A DNA stretch of 5,496 nucleotides, taken from assembly GCA_023417515.1 (NCBI GenBank), contig JAEZFL010000055.1, positions 1 to 5,496 on the forward strand, in the 5' to 3' direction. The translations under genes were made by a program, and so were the position numbers. Shown one piece after another: positions 1 to 5,496 of the stretch; the first letter of the stretch is position 1, and each line of letters opens with the position of its first letter. Origin of the DNA: Pseudomonadota bacterium. Its GTDB lineage: Bacteria; Pseudomonadota; Alphaproteobacteria; Sphingomonadales; Sphingomonadaceae. Below the pieces are notes generated by a model. The model saw only the letters and a list, made by a program, of their open reading frames with translations. It was not told the origin of the DNA and searched no databases.

Positions 1-654
1 GGCGGCGCCGGCGACTCCTCGATCCTCACCGCGTGGGGCGTCTTCCAGGGCATGCGGGCCGCCGCCGAGCACGTCTGGGGCAGCCCGACGCTGGCCGGCC
101 GCCGGGTCGGCGTGGCCGGGCTGGGCAAGGTCGGCAAGTACCTGACCGCCCACCTGCTCGACGACGGCGCCGAGGTCGTGGCGACCGACGTGAACCCGCG
201 CGCCCTGGAGTGGGCGCGCGCCACCCACCCGCAGGTCACCCTGGTCGACGACACCGCGGCGCTGGTCGCCTCCGACATCGACGTGTACGCCCCGTGCGCG
301 CTCGGCGGCGCGCTGAACGACGAGACCGTGCCGGTGCTGCGGGCGAAGGTCGTCACCGGAGCGGCGAACAACCAGCTCGCCCACTCGGGCATCGAGAAGG
401 TGCTCGCCGACCGGGGCATCCTCTACACCCCGGACTACGTGGTGAACGCGGGCGGCGTGATCCAGGTGGCCGACGAGATCGAGGGCTTCAACTTCGAGCG
501 CGCCAAGCTGCGCGCCACCCGGATCTTCGACACCACCCGGCAGATCCTCCAGCTCGCCGACGACGAGGGCGTACCCCCGGCGGTGGCCGCGGACCGGCTC
601 GCCGAGCGGCGGATGGCCGAGGTCGGCCGGCTGCGCGCGATCCATCTGCGGTGA
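1..654 (+). CDS. vdh: Leu/Val/Phe dehydrogenase, C-terminal part (5' end outside window)
   Basis: Oxidative deaminase of branched-chain (possibly aromatic) amino acids, using NAD+ to give the 2-oxo acid and ammonia; cytosolic. The reading frame is open from base 1, so the gene is cut by the window edge. The visible 217 residues hold the whole NAD-binding Rossmann domain: GLGKVG dinucleotide loop at fragment residues 40-45, an acidic residue at the end of the second strand (ATDVNP), PCALGG at 98-103, GAANNQLA at 120-127 and VVNAGG near 147-152, all typical of the Glu/Leu/Phe/Val dehydrogenase family. The missing N-terminal part, roughly 140-150 residues judging from a usual length near 360, would carry the substrate-binding domain and catalytic lysine. 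Substrate choice cannot be read from this half. The symbol vdh rests on similarity to streptomycete valine dehydrogenase and on neighbourhood; leucine dehydrogenase is the main alternative. No frameshift is seen and the gene ends in TGA. Confidence 0.9.
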   Translation, partial: GGAGDSSILTAWGVFQGMRAAAEHVWGSPTLAGRRVGVAGLGKVGKYLTAHLLDDGAEVVATDVNPRALEWARATHPQVTLVDDTAALVASDIDVYAPCALGGALNDETVPVLRAKVVTGAANNQLAHSGIEKVLADRGILYTPDYVVNAGGVIQVADEIEGFNFERAKLRATRIFDTTRQILQLADDEGVPPAVAADRLAERRMAEVGRLRAIHLR

Positions 655-660
655 AGCTCA

Positions 661-696
661 CCTCCGGGGGCGGAGCGGCGACTCCACCCCCGGAGG
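661..696 (+). terminator. Stem-loop terminator after the amino acid dehydrogenase
   Basis: A 15-bp inverted repeat (661-675 with 682-696) with one C/A mismatch and a six-base loop begins six bases after the dehydrogenase stop. The stem is almost all G/C. No T-run follows, which is common for actinobacterial terminators. It probably separates dehydrogenase transcription from the DUF3073 gene downstream. Confidence 0.75.
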
Positions 697-946
697 CCGT
701 GCGCGTTAAGCTGAGCCTCGGGCCCGTTCGTACCCATTTGTCCGCTGTCACGGCCAGCCCCGGACCTTACCCCTTACCCGGTACACTTGGTGACGGCTGG
801 ACCACTGCGACGCGCAGGTCCGGTCGACGGTGACCCGAGGTGCCGAACGATGGCATCCCCATGTACCGTAAGAGCCACGAGAGATGCCTGACGTCATCGG
901 GGCCCGCCTTCGGGCTGCCCCGCATTCTGTGCGAGGGGGTCGAGCC
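697..946 (+). other. Intergenic leader of the DUF3073 gene
   Basis: About 250 bases between the dehydrogenase terminator and the DUF3073 start hold no convincing protein gene. Visible items are a TACACT hexamer at 782-787 that fits the actinobacterial -10 pattern TAnnnT but lacks a good -35 at the right distance; a 14-codon ATG-to-TGA reading frame at 850-891 without a clear ribosome binding site; an eight-base palindrome TGACGTCA at 889-896; and a hairpin at 899-921 (GGGG/CCCC outer stem, CCCG/CGGG inner stem, three-base bulge, CCTT loop) just before the ribosome binding site. The promoter of the DUF3073 gene is most likely here, but I cannot place it firmly. Confidence 0.4.
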
Positions 947-1162
947 ATGGGGCGCGGCCGTGCTAAGGCCAAGCAGACGAAGGTGGCGCGGGAGTTGAAG
1001 TATCACTCCCCGAACACCGACCTAACCGCCTTGCAGCGCGAACTGGCGGGTAGTGGAAAGTCTGAGCACAACTTCGACGACGACTACAAAGAGTATGTCG
1101 ACGACGATGACGAGGACCACGCGGACGACGACCCGGACACCTGGGCTCGTCCGACCCGCTGA
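947..1162 (+). CDS. DUF3073 family small protein
   Basis: A 71-residue protein of the actinobacterial DUF3073 family; function not known. The N-terminus is strongly basic (MGRGRAKAKQTKVARELKYH) and includes the conserved-looking stretch SPNTDLTALQRELAG at about residues 21-35. The C-terminal third is very acidic, with runs of Asp/Glu between residues 44 and 64. No signal peptide, membrane segment or cysteine is present, so it is probably cytosolic. The charge split suggests binding to nucleic acid or to another protein, but that is inference. The ATG at 947 is chosen because a GAGGGGG ribosome binding site lies six bases upstream and the family typically begins MGRGR; an in-frame ATG at 884 would add 21 residues that look like translated leader. 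The gene stands alone on the + strand and converges with the peptide cassette. Confidence 0.9.
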   Translation: MGRGRAKAKQTKVARELKYHSPNTDLTALQRELAGSGKSEHNFDDDYKEYVDDDDEDHADDDPDTWARPTR

Positions 1163-1176
1163 CCTCCGGTCACATC

Positions 1177-1204
1177 TGAGCACGCGGTAACCCCCGCGTG
1201 CTCA
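1177..1204 (+). terminator. Perfect hairpin terminator after the DUF3073 gene
   Basis: A perfect 11-bp inverted repeat (TGAGCACGCGG at 1177-1187 with its complement at 1194-1204) closes a six-base loop, 14 bases after the DUF3073 stop. No T-tract follows. It lies between two converging genes and, being a palindrome, may also act as a backstop for minus-strand transcripts. Confidence 0.75.
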
Positions 1205-1242
1205 CGCATGTGCTCTGCTGAGCCGGCGTACGACCGACGATG

Positions 1243-1279
1243 CAGGGGCCTGCCGTGCCGACTCGCCGGCAGGTCCCTG
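1243..1279 (-). terminator. Hairpin terminator closing the cyclophane peptide operon
   Basis: A 13-bp inverted repeat (1243-1255 with 1267-1279, one G-T pair) with an 11-base loop starts 16 bases beyond the precursor stop on the minus strand. The stem is GC-rich with no T-tract. Its position indicates that the precursor is the last gene of the minus-strand transcript. Confidence 0.7.
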
Positions 1280-1295
1280 ATCGCGGAACCGCCCT

Positions 1296-1505
1296 TCAGC
1301 GTGGCCGGTTGTTCCAGTTGTAGAACGTCGGGATGTTCTCGAAGTGGTTCCACGCGCAGACCGCGTCGGCACCGTCGCCCGACACCTCCGCCCGCAGCAG
1401 CCGTGCCGCCTCCGCCTCACGGAGCAGAGCGGTAAGCCCCGCAGCGGCCCCCCGTACCCGGTCGGCGACGACCTCCCGGTCGGTGTCACTGATGGTCTCG
1501 GGCAT
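1296..1505 (-). CDS. amcA: Multiple-cyclophane RiPP precursor peptide (AmcA-like)
   Basis: A 69-residue ribosomal peptide precursor, expected to be the substrate of the radical SAM enzyme encoded immediately upstream. Residues 1-49 form a leader rich in Ala, Arg, Glu and Leu that looks helical (about 9-41) and would serve recognition. Residues 52-69 are WNHFENIPTFYNWNNRPR and contain three aromatic-x-Asn triplets: F55-E56-N57, F61-Y62-N63 and W64-N65-N66. In triceptides such triplets are joined by a bond between the aromatic ring and the beta carbon of the third residue. W52-N53-H54 may be a fourth site. A single Cys50 precedes the core. The ATG at 1505 lies inside the maturase gene (20-base overlap, different frame), with GGAGGGAG nine bases upstream, so translation may be coupled. 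No leader protease site is obvious. The exact crosslinks are inferred; the precursor assignment is well supported by size, core pattern and neighbour. Confidence 0.85.
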   Translation of the reverse strand: MPETISDTDREVVADRVRGAAAGLTALLREAEAARLLRAEVSGDGADAVCAWNHFENIPTFYNWNNRPR

Positions 1506-2601
1506 GCTCCAACACTCCCTCCAGTAGGCGGATCTTGCTGTTGCGGCAGTGCTCGGTCTCCGTGCCGTCGAAACGCCCCAGCTCGAAGTAACGGTTGGCG
1601 GCGTGCCCGCCGCCGCAGAACCCGAAGTACGCGCAGGAGTCCCGGCACGCCTCCACGCCGGCGAGGAACTCGCCCACCCACGGCGTGCCGGCCGCGCCGG
1701 CGAGGATGTCGCGCAGCGGCGTGGTGAGCACGTTTCCGCTGGCGAAGTCGCCGTAGTGCGGGTCGGTGAACCCGGCCAGCTCCGGCGAGAGCACCACCAC
1801 CGAGCCGTCATGCCCGACCGTCGGGATCGGGTCGAGGCTACGGGGCAGCAGGTCGTGCGCGGTGCCGGCCAGCACCGCGCCCGCGTACCGCAGCGACCAC
1901 TCCACCTCACGCAGGTGGATCCGGGGATCCCGCCGCCAGGCCGCCACCAGCTCCGCCCAGAACCCGGTGACCGCGCCCGCGTCCCGGGCGTTCGTCCGGG
2001 TGTTGACGCCCTCGGTCTCCTCGATGTTGACGCCGAGCACGTCGCAGCCCAGGTCGAGGAAGTAGTCGTACAGCTCGGTCGCCAGGCCCGGCTCCGGCCG
2101 CGAGACCACAGCGAGCGCCGAGAACGGCAGGCCGTGACGGCGCAGCGCCGCCACACCCGTCACGATCCGGTCGTACGCGGGCCGCCCGCCCCGGTTGACC
2201 CGCTCGGCGTTGCGCGCCCGCGGCCCGTCCACGCTGACGCTGACCCGCACCCGGTGCTCGGCGAAGAACGCGCACCAGGCGTCGTCGATCAAGGTCGCGT
2301 TCGTCTGCACGTGGTGCTCGACATCCGGCCCGAACGGCGCCAGCAGCGCGGCCAGGTGCTCCCGGCCGGCCGCGAGCGGCTCACCGCCGTGCCACACCAC
2401 GGAGAAGCGACCGCTCGCGGCCCACTGGTTCACCGACGCCGCCACCGCCTCGGCGACGGCCACCGGCATCCGCCTGTCGACCGCCCGCAGGGGCAGGTAG
2501 CAGTAGGCGCAGTCGAGGTTGCACAGCGTCGTCGGCTGCATCACCACGTACGACGGGACGACGGCGATGCCCCGCATACCCTCAGGCGTGCGCGCGGCCA
2601 T
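1486..2601 (-). CDS. amcB: Cyclophane-forming radical SAM/SPASM peptide maturase (AmcB-like)
   Basis: A 371-residue radical SAM enzyme predicted to crosslink aromatic and Asn side chains of the precursor encoded next to it, using S-adenosylmethionine and iron-sulfur clusters in the cytosol. The CxxxCxxC cluster motif is at Cys27, Cys31 and Cys34 (CNLDCAYC), followed by the SAM-binding HGGEP near residues 71-75 and QTN at 99-101. The C-terminus has the short SPASM-like set Cys319, Cys323, Cys329 (in CGGG) and Cys352, with the NRYFELGRFDGTETEHC signature seen in XyeB/GrrM-type RiPP maturases. The ATG at 2601 is preferred because GGAGG lies five bases upstream; the GTG at 2607 would overlap that site. 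The preceding gene is purM, about 100 bases away in the same direction. It is the first gene of a two-gene cassette. The radical SAM call is certain; the triceptide subgroup rests on the precursor motif. Confidence 0.9.
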   Translation of the reverse strand: MAARTPEGMRGIAVVPSYVVMQPTTLCNLDCAYCYLPLRAVDRRMPVAVAEAVAASVNQWAASGRFSVVWHGGEPLAAGREHLAALLAPFGPDVEHHVQTNATLIDDAWCAFFAEHRVRVSVSVDGPRARNAERVNRGGRPAYDRIVTGVAALRRHGLPFSALAVVSRPEPGLATELYDYFLDLGCDVLGVNIEETEGVNTRTNARDAGAVTGFWAELVAAWRRDPRIHLREVEWSLRYAGAVLAGTAHDLLPRSLDPIPTVGHDGSVVVLSPELAGFTDPHYGDFASGNVLTTPLRDILAGAAGTPWVGEFLAGVEACRDSCAYFGFCGGGHAANRYFELGRFDGTETEHCRNSKIRLLEGVLEHARDHQ

Positions 2602-2604
2602 CAG

Positions 2605-2614
2605 CACCTCCCCC
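2605..2614 (-). promoter_or_regulatory. Ribosome binding site that decides the maturase start
   Basis: On the minus strand this reads GGGGGAGGTG, with GGAGG five bases before the ATG at 2601. The in-frame GTG at 2607-2605 sits within the site itself, so it is an unlikely start. Confidence 0.65.
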
Positions 2615-2637
2615 GCCTGCCTGAAAACCGAACCTCC

Positions 2638-2667
2638 AGGCTAGGCCGAGGCGACCGCCCGGGTGAA
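2638..2667 (-). promoter_or_regulatory. Possible promoter of the cyclophane peptide operon
   Basis: On the minus strand TTCACC (2667-2662) and TAGCCT (2643-2638) are separated by 18 bases and match an actinobacterial -35/-10 pair only loosely (four of six for TTGACA, and TAnnnT for the -10). Transcription would begin near 2631 and leave a leader of about 30 bases before the maturase ATG. No strong terminator is visible between purM and this point, so read-through from the pur operon is an alternative or additional source of transcript. Confidence 0.35.
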
Positions 2668-2704
2668 CCCCCGATCAGGTGCCCGGCCGATGGGCGCAGG
2701 GTGA

Positions 2705-3859
2705 TCAGCCTCGGGTGTGCTGCCCGACCATCTGCACGTTGCCGGACCCCTCGATGATCTCGCCGGCCTGCCAGGCGTCCACGCCCCGGCCGGTCAGGGT
2801 GGCCAGCGCGCGGTCGGCGTCCTCGGCGGAGACGATCGCGAACATGCCGACGCCCATGTTGAAGGTTGCCTCCATCTCCGGGTCCTCGATCCGGCCCTTG
2901 GACTGGATCAGGTCGAAGATCGGCTGCGGCTTCCAGGTGGAGCGGTTCACCACGGCGTCGACGTGCTCGGGCAGCACCCGGACCAGGTTGCCGGGGATGC
3001 CGCCGCCGGTGACGTGGGCCAGCGCCCGCACCTCGGCCTCGGCGATCAGCTTGAGGCAGTCCTGCGCGTAGATCTTGGTCGGGGTTAGCAGCTCCTCGCC
3101 CAGCGTCCGCTGGCGGCCGAAGTCGTCGATCACCACGTCCAGCCGCATCCGGCCGGCGCCGAGCAGCACGTGCCGGACCAGGGAGTAGCCGTTGGAGTGC
3201 AGGCCGGACGAGCGCATCGCGATCACGACGTCGCCCACCTCCACCCGGTCCGGGCTGAGGATCTCGCTCTCCTCCACCACGCCGACGCCGGTGGCCGAGA
3301 TGTCGTACTCGTCCGGGCGCAGCACGCCCGGGTGCTCGGCGGTCTCGCCACCCAGCAGCGCGCAGCCGGCGTACCGGCAGCCGTCCGCGATGCCGGCGCC
3401 GATCTCGGCGACCTTGTCCGGCACGACCTCGCCGGTGGCGATGTAGTCGAGCAGGAACAGCGGCTCGGCGCCGCAGGCCACCAGGTCGTCGACGACCATC
3501 GCGACCAGGTCGATGCCGACCGTGTCGTGGATGTCGAGCTGCTGGGCGATCACCAGCTTGGTGCCCACGCCGTCGGTCGAGGACGCCAGGATCGGGTTCT
3601 TGTACTTCTTCGTGTCCAGCCGGAACAGGCCGGCGAAACCGCCCAGGTCACCCATGACCTCGGGGCGCCGGGTCTCCTTGACCTTGGACTTGAGCAGTTC
3701 GACAGCGCGGTCGCCCGCCTCGATCGACACCCCGGCGTCGGCGTACGAGACCGAGCGTTTGCGCTGCGTCCGGCCGGACCCCGCCGACCAGGGCTGGCGG
3801 TCGCCGCCGGCGCCCGTCGGGCTGGATCCTGCGCCGCTGCGCTCGGACACGTGCGTCAC
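2705..3859 (-). CDS. purM: Phosphoribosylformylglycinamidine cyclo-ligase (AIR synthetase)
   Basis: Catalyses ATP-dependent ring closure of FGAM to aminoimidazole ribonucleotide, the fifth step of de novo purine synthesis; cytosolic, dimeric in the family. The 384 residues carry the PurM signatures: STDGVGTK at 94-101, the segment MVVDDLVACGAEPLF at 121-135, GGETAEHPG at 170-178, SSGLHSNGYSLVR at 217-229, HVTGGGIPGN at 282-291 and FNMGVGM at 333-339. The family is usually near 340-360 residues; the extra length is an N-terminal extension of about 35 residues rich in Gly, Ser and Arg before SYADAGVSIEAGD. The GTG at 3859 is chosen because GGGGAG lies four bases upstream and no usable start occurs at the edge of the conserved fold. 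It follows purF by 57 bases in the same direction and is probably co-transcribed with it. Confidence 0.97.
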   Translation of the reverse strand: MTHVSERSGAGSSPTGAGGDRQPWSAGSGRTQRKRSVSYADAGVSIEAGDRAVELLKSKVKETRRPEVMGDLGGFAGLFRLDTKKYKNPILASSTDGVGTKLVIAQQLDIHDTVGIDLVAMVVDDLVACGAEPLFLLDYIATGEVVPDKVAEIGAGIADGCRYAGCALLGGETAEHPGVLRPDEYDISATGVGVVEESEILSPDRVEVGDVVIAMRSSGLHSNGYSLVRHVLLGAGRMRLDVVIDDFGRQRTLGEELLTPTKIYAQDCLKLIAEAEVRALAHVTGGGIPGNLVRVLPEHVDAVVNRSTWKPQPIFDLIQSKGRIEDPEMEATFNMGVGMFAIVSAEDADRALATLTGRGVDAWQAGEIIEGSGNVQMVGQHTRG

Positions 3860-3916
3860 GGTTCTCCCCTTTGTGGTTCCCGCGAGCCCGGAGCGGCCGG
3901 ACCCGCGTCGGTGGTG

Positions 3917-5434
3917 CTACGGGTGGTGGGTCGGTGTGGCGACGAGCGGACCGGTCGGCCCGGCCGCCTCGGCGGCGACCCGGCGTCCCACTCCTTCGAG
4001 CACGTGCTTGCCGATCAGGTTCCCGGCCGGCAGTTCGATCGGGTACTCCCCATCGAAGCACGCCCGGCAGAGCCGGCTCTTCGGCTGCTCGGTCGCGGCG
4101 ATGAGACCGGGCAGCGAGACGTAACCGAGCGAGTCGGCACCGATGGACCGCCGGATGCCGTCGTTGTCCAGCCCGTTCGCCAGCAGCTCGGCGCGGGTGG
4201 CGAAGTCGATGCCGTAGAAGCACGGCCAGCTCACCGGCGGCGAGGAGATCCGGACGTGGACCTCCAAAGCGCCCGCCTCGCGCAGCAGCCGGACGATCGC
4301 CCGCTGGGTGGTGCCCCGCACGATCGAGTCGTCCACCACGACCAGGCGCTTGCCGCGGACGTTCTGCCGCAGCGGGTTCAGCTTCAGCCGGACGCCGAGC
4401 GCGCGCAGCGTCTGCGAGGGCTGGATGAACGTGCGCCCGACGTACGGGTTCTTCATCAGGCCCTGGCCGTAGGTGATGCCGGATTCCTCGGCGTAGCCGA
4501 TCGCGGCCGGCGTGCCGGACTCCGGCACCGGGATCACCAGGTCGGCCTCGACCGGGTGCTCCTTGGCGAGCTGGCGGCCGATCTGCACCCGCGCGGCGTG
4601 CACGTTGCGGCCGGCGATGGTGGCGTCCGGCCGGGCGATGTACACGTACTCGAAAAGACAGCCCTTGGGCTCGGGCGAGGCGAACCGGCTGGACCGCAGC
4701 CCGTTCTCGTCGATGGCGATCAGCTCGCCCGGCTCGACCTCGCGGACCACGCTCGCGCCGACGATGTCCAGCGCGGCCGTCTCGCTCGCCACCACCCAGC
4801 CGCGTTCGAGCCGGCCGAGCACCAACGGGCGTACGCCGTGCGCGTCACGCGCCGCGTAGAGCGTCGACTCGTCCATGAAGACGAAGCTGAACGCGCCGCG
4901 CAGCTGCGGCAGCACCTCCAGCGCGGCCGCCTCGACCGACAGGTCGGGCCGGCTGGCCAGCAGCATCGTGACCAGTGAGGTGTCGTTCGTCGAGCCGTCG
5001 GAGTCGAGCCCGCGCACGGCGGCCTCGCGCTGCAACTCGGCGGTGTTCACCAGGTTGCCGTTGTGCGCCAGCGCGATCGTGGTGCCGGCGCTCGTGGCCC
5101 GGATGGTCGGCTGGGCGTTCTCCCAGGTCGAGCCGCCGGTGGTGGAGTAGCGCGCGTGCCCGATCGCGACATGCCCGCGCAGGCTGGCCAGCGTCGGCTC
5201 GTCGAACACCTGGGCGACCAGGCCGAGATCCTTGTAGACCACGACACCGGAGCCGTCGCTCACCGCGATGCCCGCGGCCTCCTGACCGCGGTGCTGAAGG
5301 GCGTAGAGCCCGAAGTAGGTGAGGTTGGCGACCTCTTCACCCGGCGCCCAGACGCCGAAGACGCCACACGCGTCCTGTGGGCCGGGTCGCTGGGGGTCAA
5401 GGTCGTGGCTCAGCCGGCCATCGCCTCGGGGCAC
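3917..5434 (-). CDS. purF: Amidophosphoribosyltransferase (glutamine PRPP amidotransferase)
   Basis: Transfers ammonia from glutamine to PRPP to form 5-phosphoribosylamine, the committed first step of purine synthesis; normally feedback-inhibited by purine nucleotides. The 505-residue protein has a 22-residue propeptide ending in QDA before Cys23, the N-terminal nucleophile of the class II glutaminase domain. QHRGQE (47-52), GHARYSTTG (92-100) and HNGNL (124-128) complete that domain. The phosphoribosyltransferase half has ESGTPAA (305-311) and the PRPP loop VVVDDSIVRGTT (365-376). Cys259, Cys405, Cys456 and Cys459 correspond in position and spacing to the 4Fe-4S ligands of the Bacillus subtilis-type enzyme, so this is the oxygen-sensitive, propeptide-processed class. 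The GTG at 5434 has GAGGGAG six bases upstream. The 62 bases upstream inside the window show no clear promoter. Confidence 0.98.
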   Translation of the reverse strand: MPRGDGRLSHDLDPQRPGPQDACGVFGVWAPGEEVANLTYFGLYALQHRGQEAAGIAVSDGSGVVVYKDLGLVAQVFDEPTLASLRGHVAIGHARYSTTGGSTWENAQPTIRATSAGTTIALAHNGNLVNTAELQREAAVRGLDSDGSTNDTSLVTMLLASRPDLSVEAAALEVLPQLRGAFSFVFMDESTLYAARDAHGVRPLVLGRLERGWVVASETAALDIVGASVVREVEPGELIAIDENGLRSSRFASPEPKGCLFEYVYIARPDATIAGRNVHAARVQIGRQLAKEHPVEADLVIPVPESGTPAAIGYAEESGITYGQGLMKNPYVGRTFIQPSQTLRALGVRLKLNPLRQNVRGKRLVVVDDSIVRGTTQRAIVRLLREAGALEVHVRISSPPVSWPCFYGIDFATRAELLANGLDNDGIRRSIGADSLGYVSLPGLIAATEQPKSRLCRACFDGEYPIELPAGNLIGKHVLEGVGRRVAAEAAGPTGPLVATPTHHP

Positions 5435-5496
5435 CTGCCGCTCCCTCGCAGTGGGGTCTGGACTGGCCTGGCGGAGTCGGGGGGTCAGCTCCGCAC

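Noticed and set aside
33..833. A 266-codon frame overlapping the dehydrogenase in a different frame
   Set aside because: The Arg/Gly/Pro-rich translation is a typical frame shadow; the frame beginning at base 1 carries all the dehydrogenase motifs.
884..946. Upstream ATG extending the DUF3073 protein by 21 residues
   Set aside because: A good ribosome binding site precedes the ATG at 947, the family normally starts MGRGR, and the extra part overlaps the leader hairpin.
1177..1279. CRISPR or tandem repeat array suggested by adjacent palindromes
   Set aside because: The two stems have different sequences and there is no repeated unit with spacers; they are best explained as two separate terminators.
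2602..2607. GTG at 2607 as maturase start (two extra residues)
   Set aside because: The GTG lies inside the ribosome binding site that serves the ATG at 2601, leaving it with no proper spacing.
1163..2704. Mobile element or integration event carrying the peptide cassette
   Set aside because: No transposase, integrase, terminal inverted repeats, target-site duplication or tRNA fragment could be seen at either edge.
1549..2757. A 402-codon open frame on the + strand opposite the radical SAM gene
   Set aside because: It is the antisense shadow of the maturase, with low-complexity composition and no family signature; it also runs past both ends of the real gene.
3170..4978. A 602-codon open frame on the + strand opposite purF and purM
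   Set aside because: Its translation has no recognisable motifs and is rich in Arg, Ala, Gly and His as expected from the antisense of high-GC genes; purF and purM on the other strand have full sets of catalytic motifs.

Overview
The window is GC-rich, with strong G/C third-position bias, GTG starts and GC stem-loops without U-tracts. Its protein families (DUF3073, an actinobacterial-type PurM, a valine/leucine dehydrogenase) point to an actinomycete, most likely Micromonosporaceae. Family placement is an inference from protein style and gene neighbourhood; no search was run.

Layout from left to right: (1) the C-terminal 217 residues of a Leu/Val/Phe dehydrogenase on the + strand (1-654), followed by a stem-loop terminator; (2) a leader region and a 71-residue DUF3073 protein on the + strand (947-1162), ending in a perfect 11-bp hairpin; (3) a converging minus-strand two-gene RiPP cassette made of a radical SAM/SPASM maturase (2601-1486) and, overlapping its 3' end, a 69-residue precursor peptide (1505-1296) closed by a 13-bp hairpin; (4) purM (3859-2705) and purF (5434-3917) on the minus strand, transcribed purF then purM.

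purF, purM, a DUF3073 gene and vdh lie next to each other (followed by bldC) in Streptomyces as I recall it. Here that housekeeping backbone is interrupted by the peptide cassette between purM and the DUF3073 gene.

The most interesting part is the cassette. The precursor has a helical, charged leader and an aromatic/Asn-rich C-terminus (WNHFENIPTFYNWNNRPR) with three aromatic-x-Asn triplets (FEN, FYN, WNN). This is the type of motif converted to three-residue cyclophanes in triceptides. I assign it to the actinobacterial multiple-cyclophane group (AmcA precursor, AmcB maturase). The family is known, so this is not a wholly new system; the specific product, its maturation and its export are open. 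No protease or transporter gene is visible in the window.

PurF makes phosphoribosylamine from PRPP and glutamine at the first committed step of IMP synthesis, and PurM closes the imidazole ring at the fifth step. They form an ordinary purine operon, from which the peptide cassette might also receive read-through transcription.
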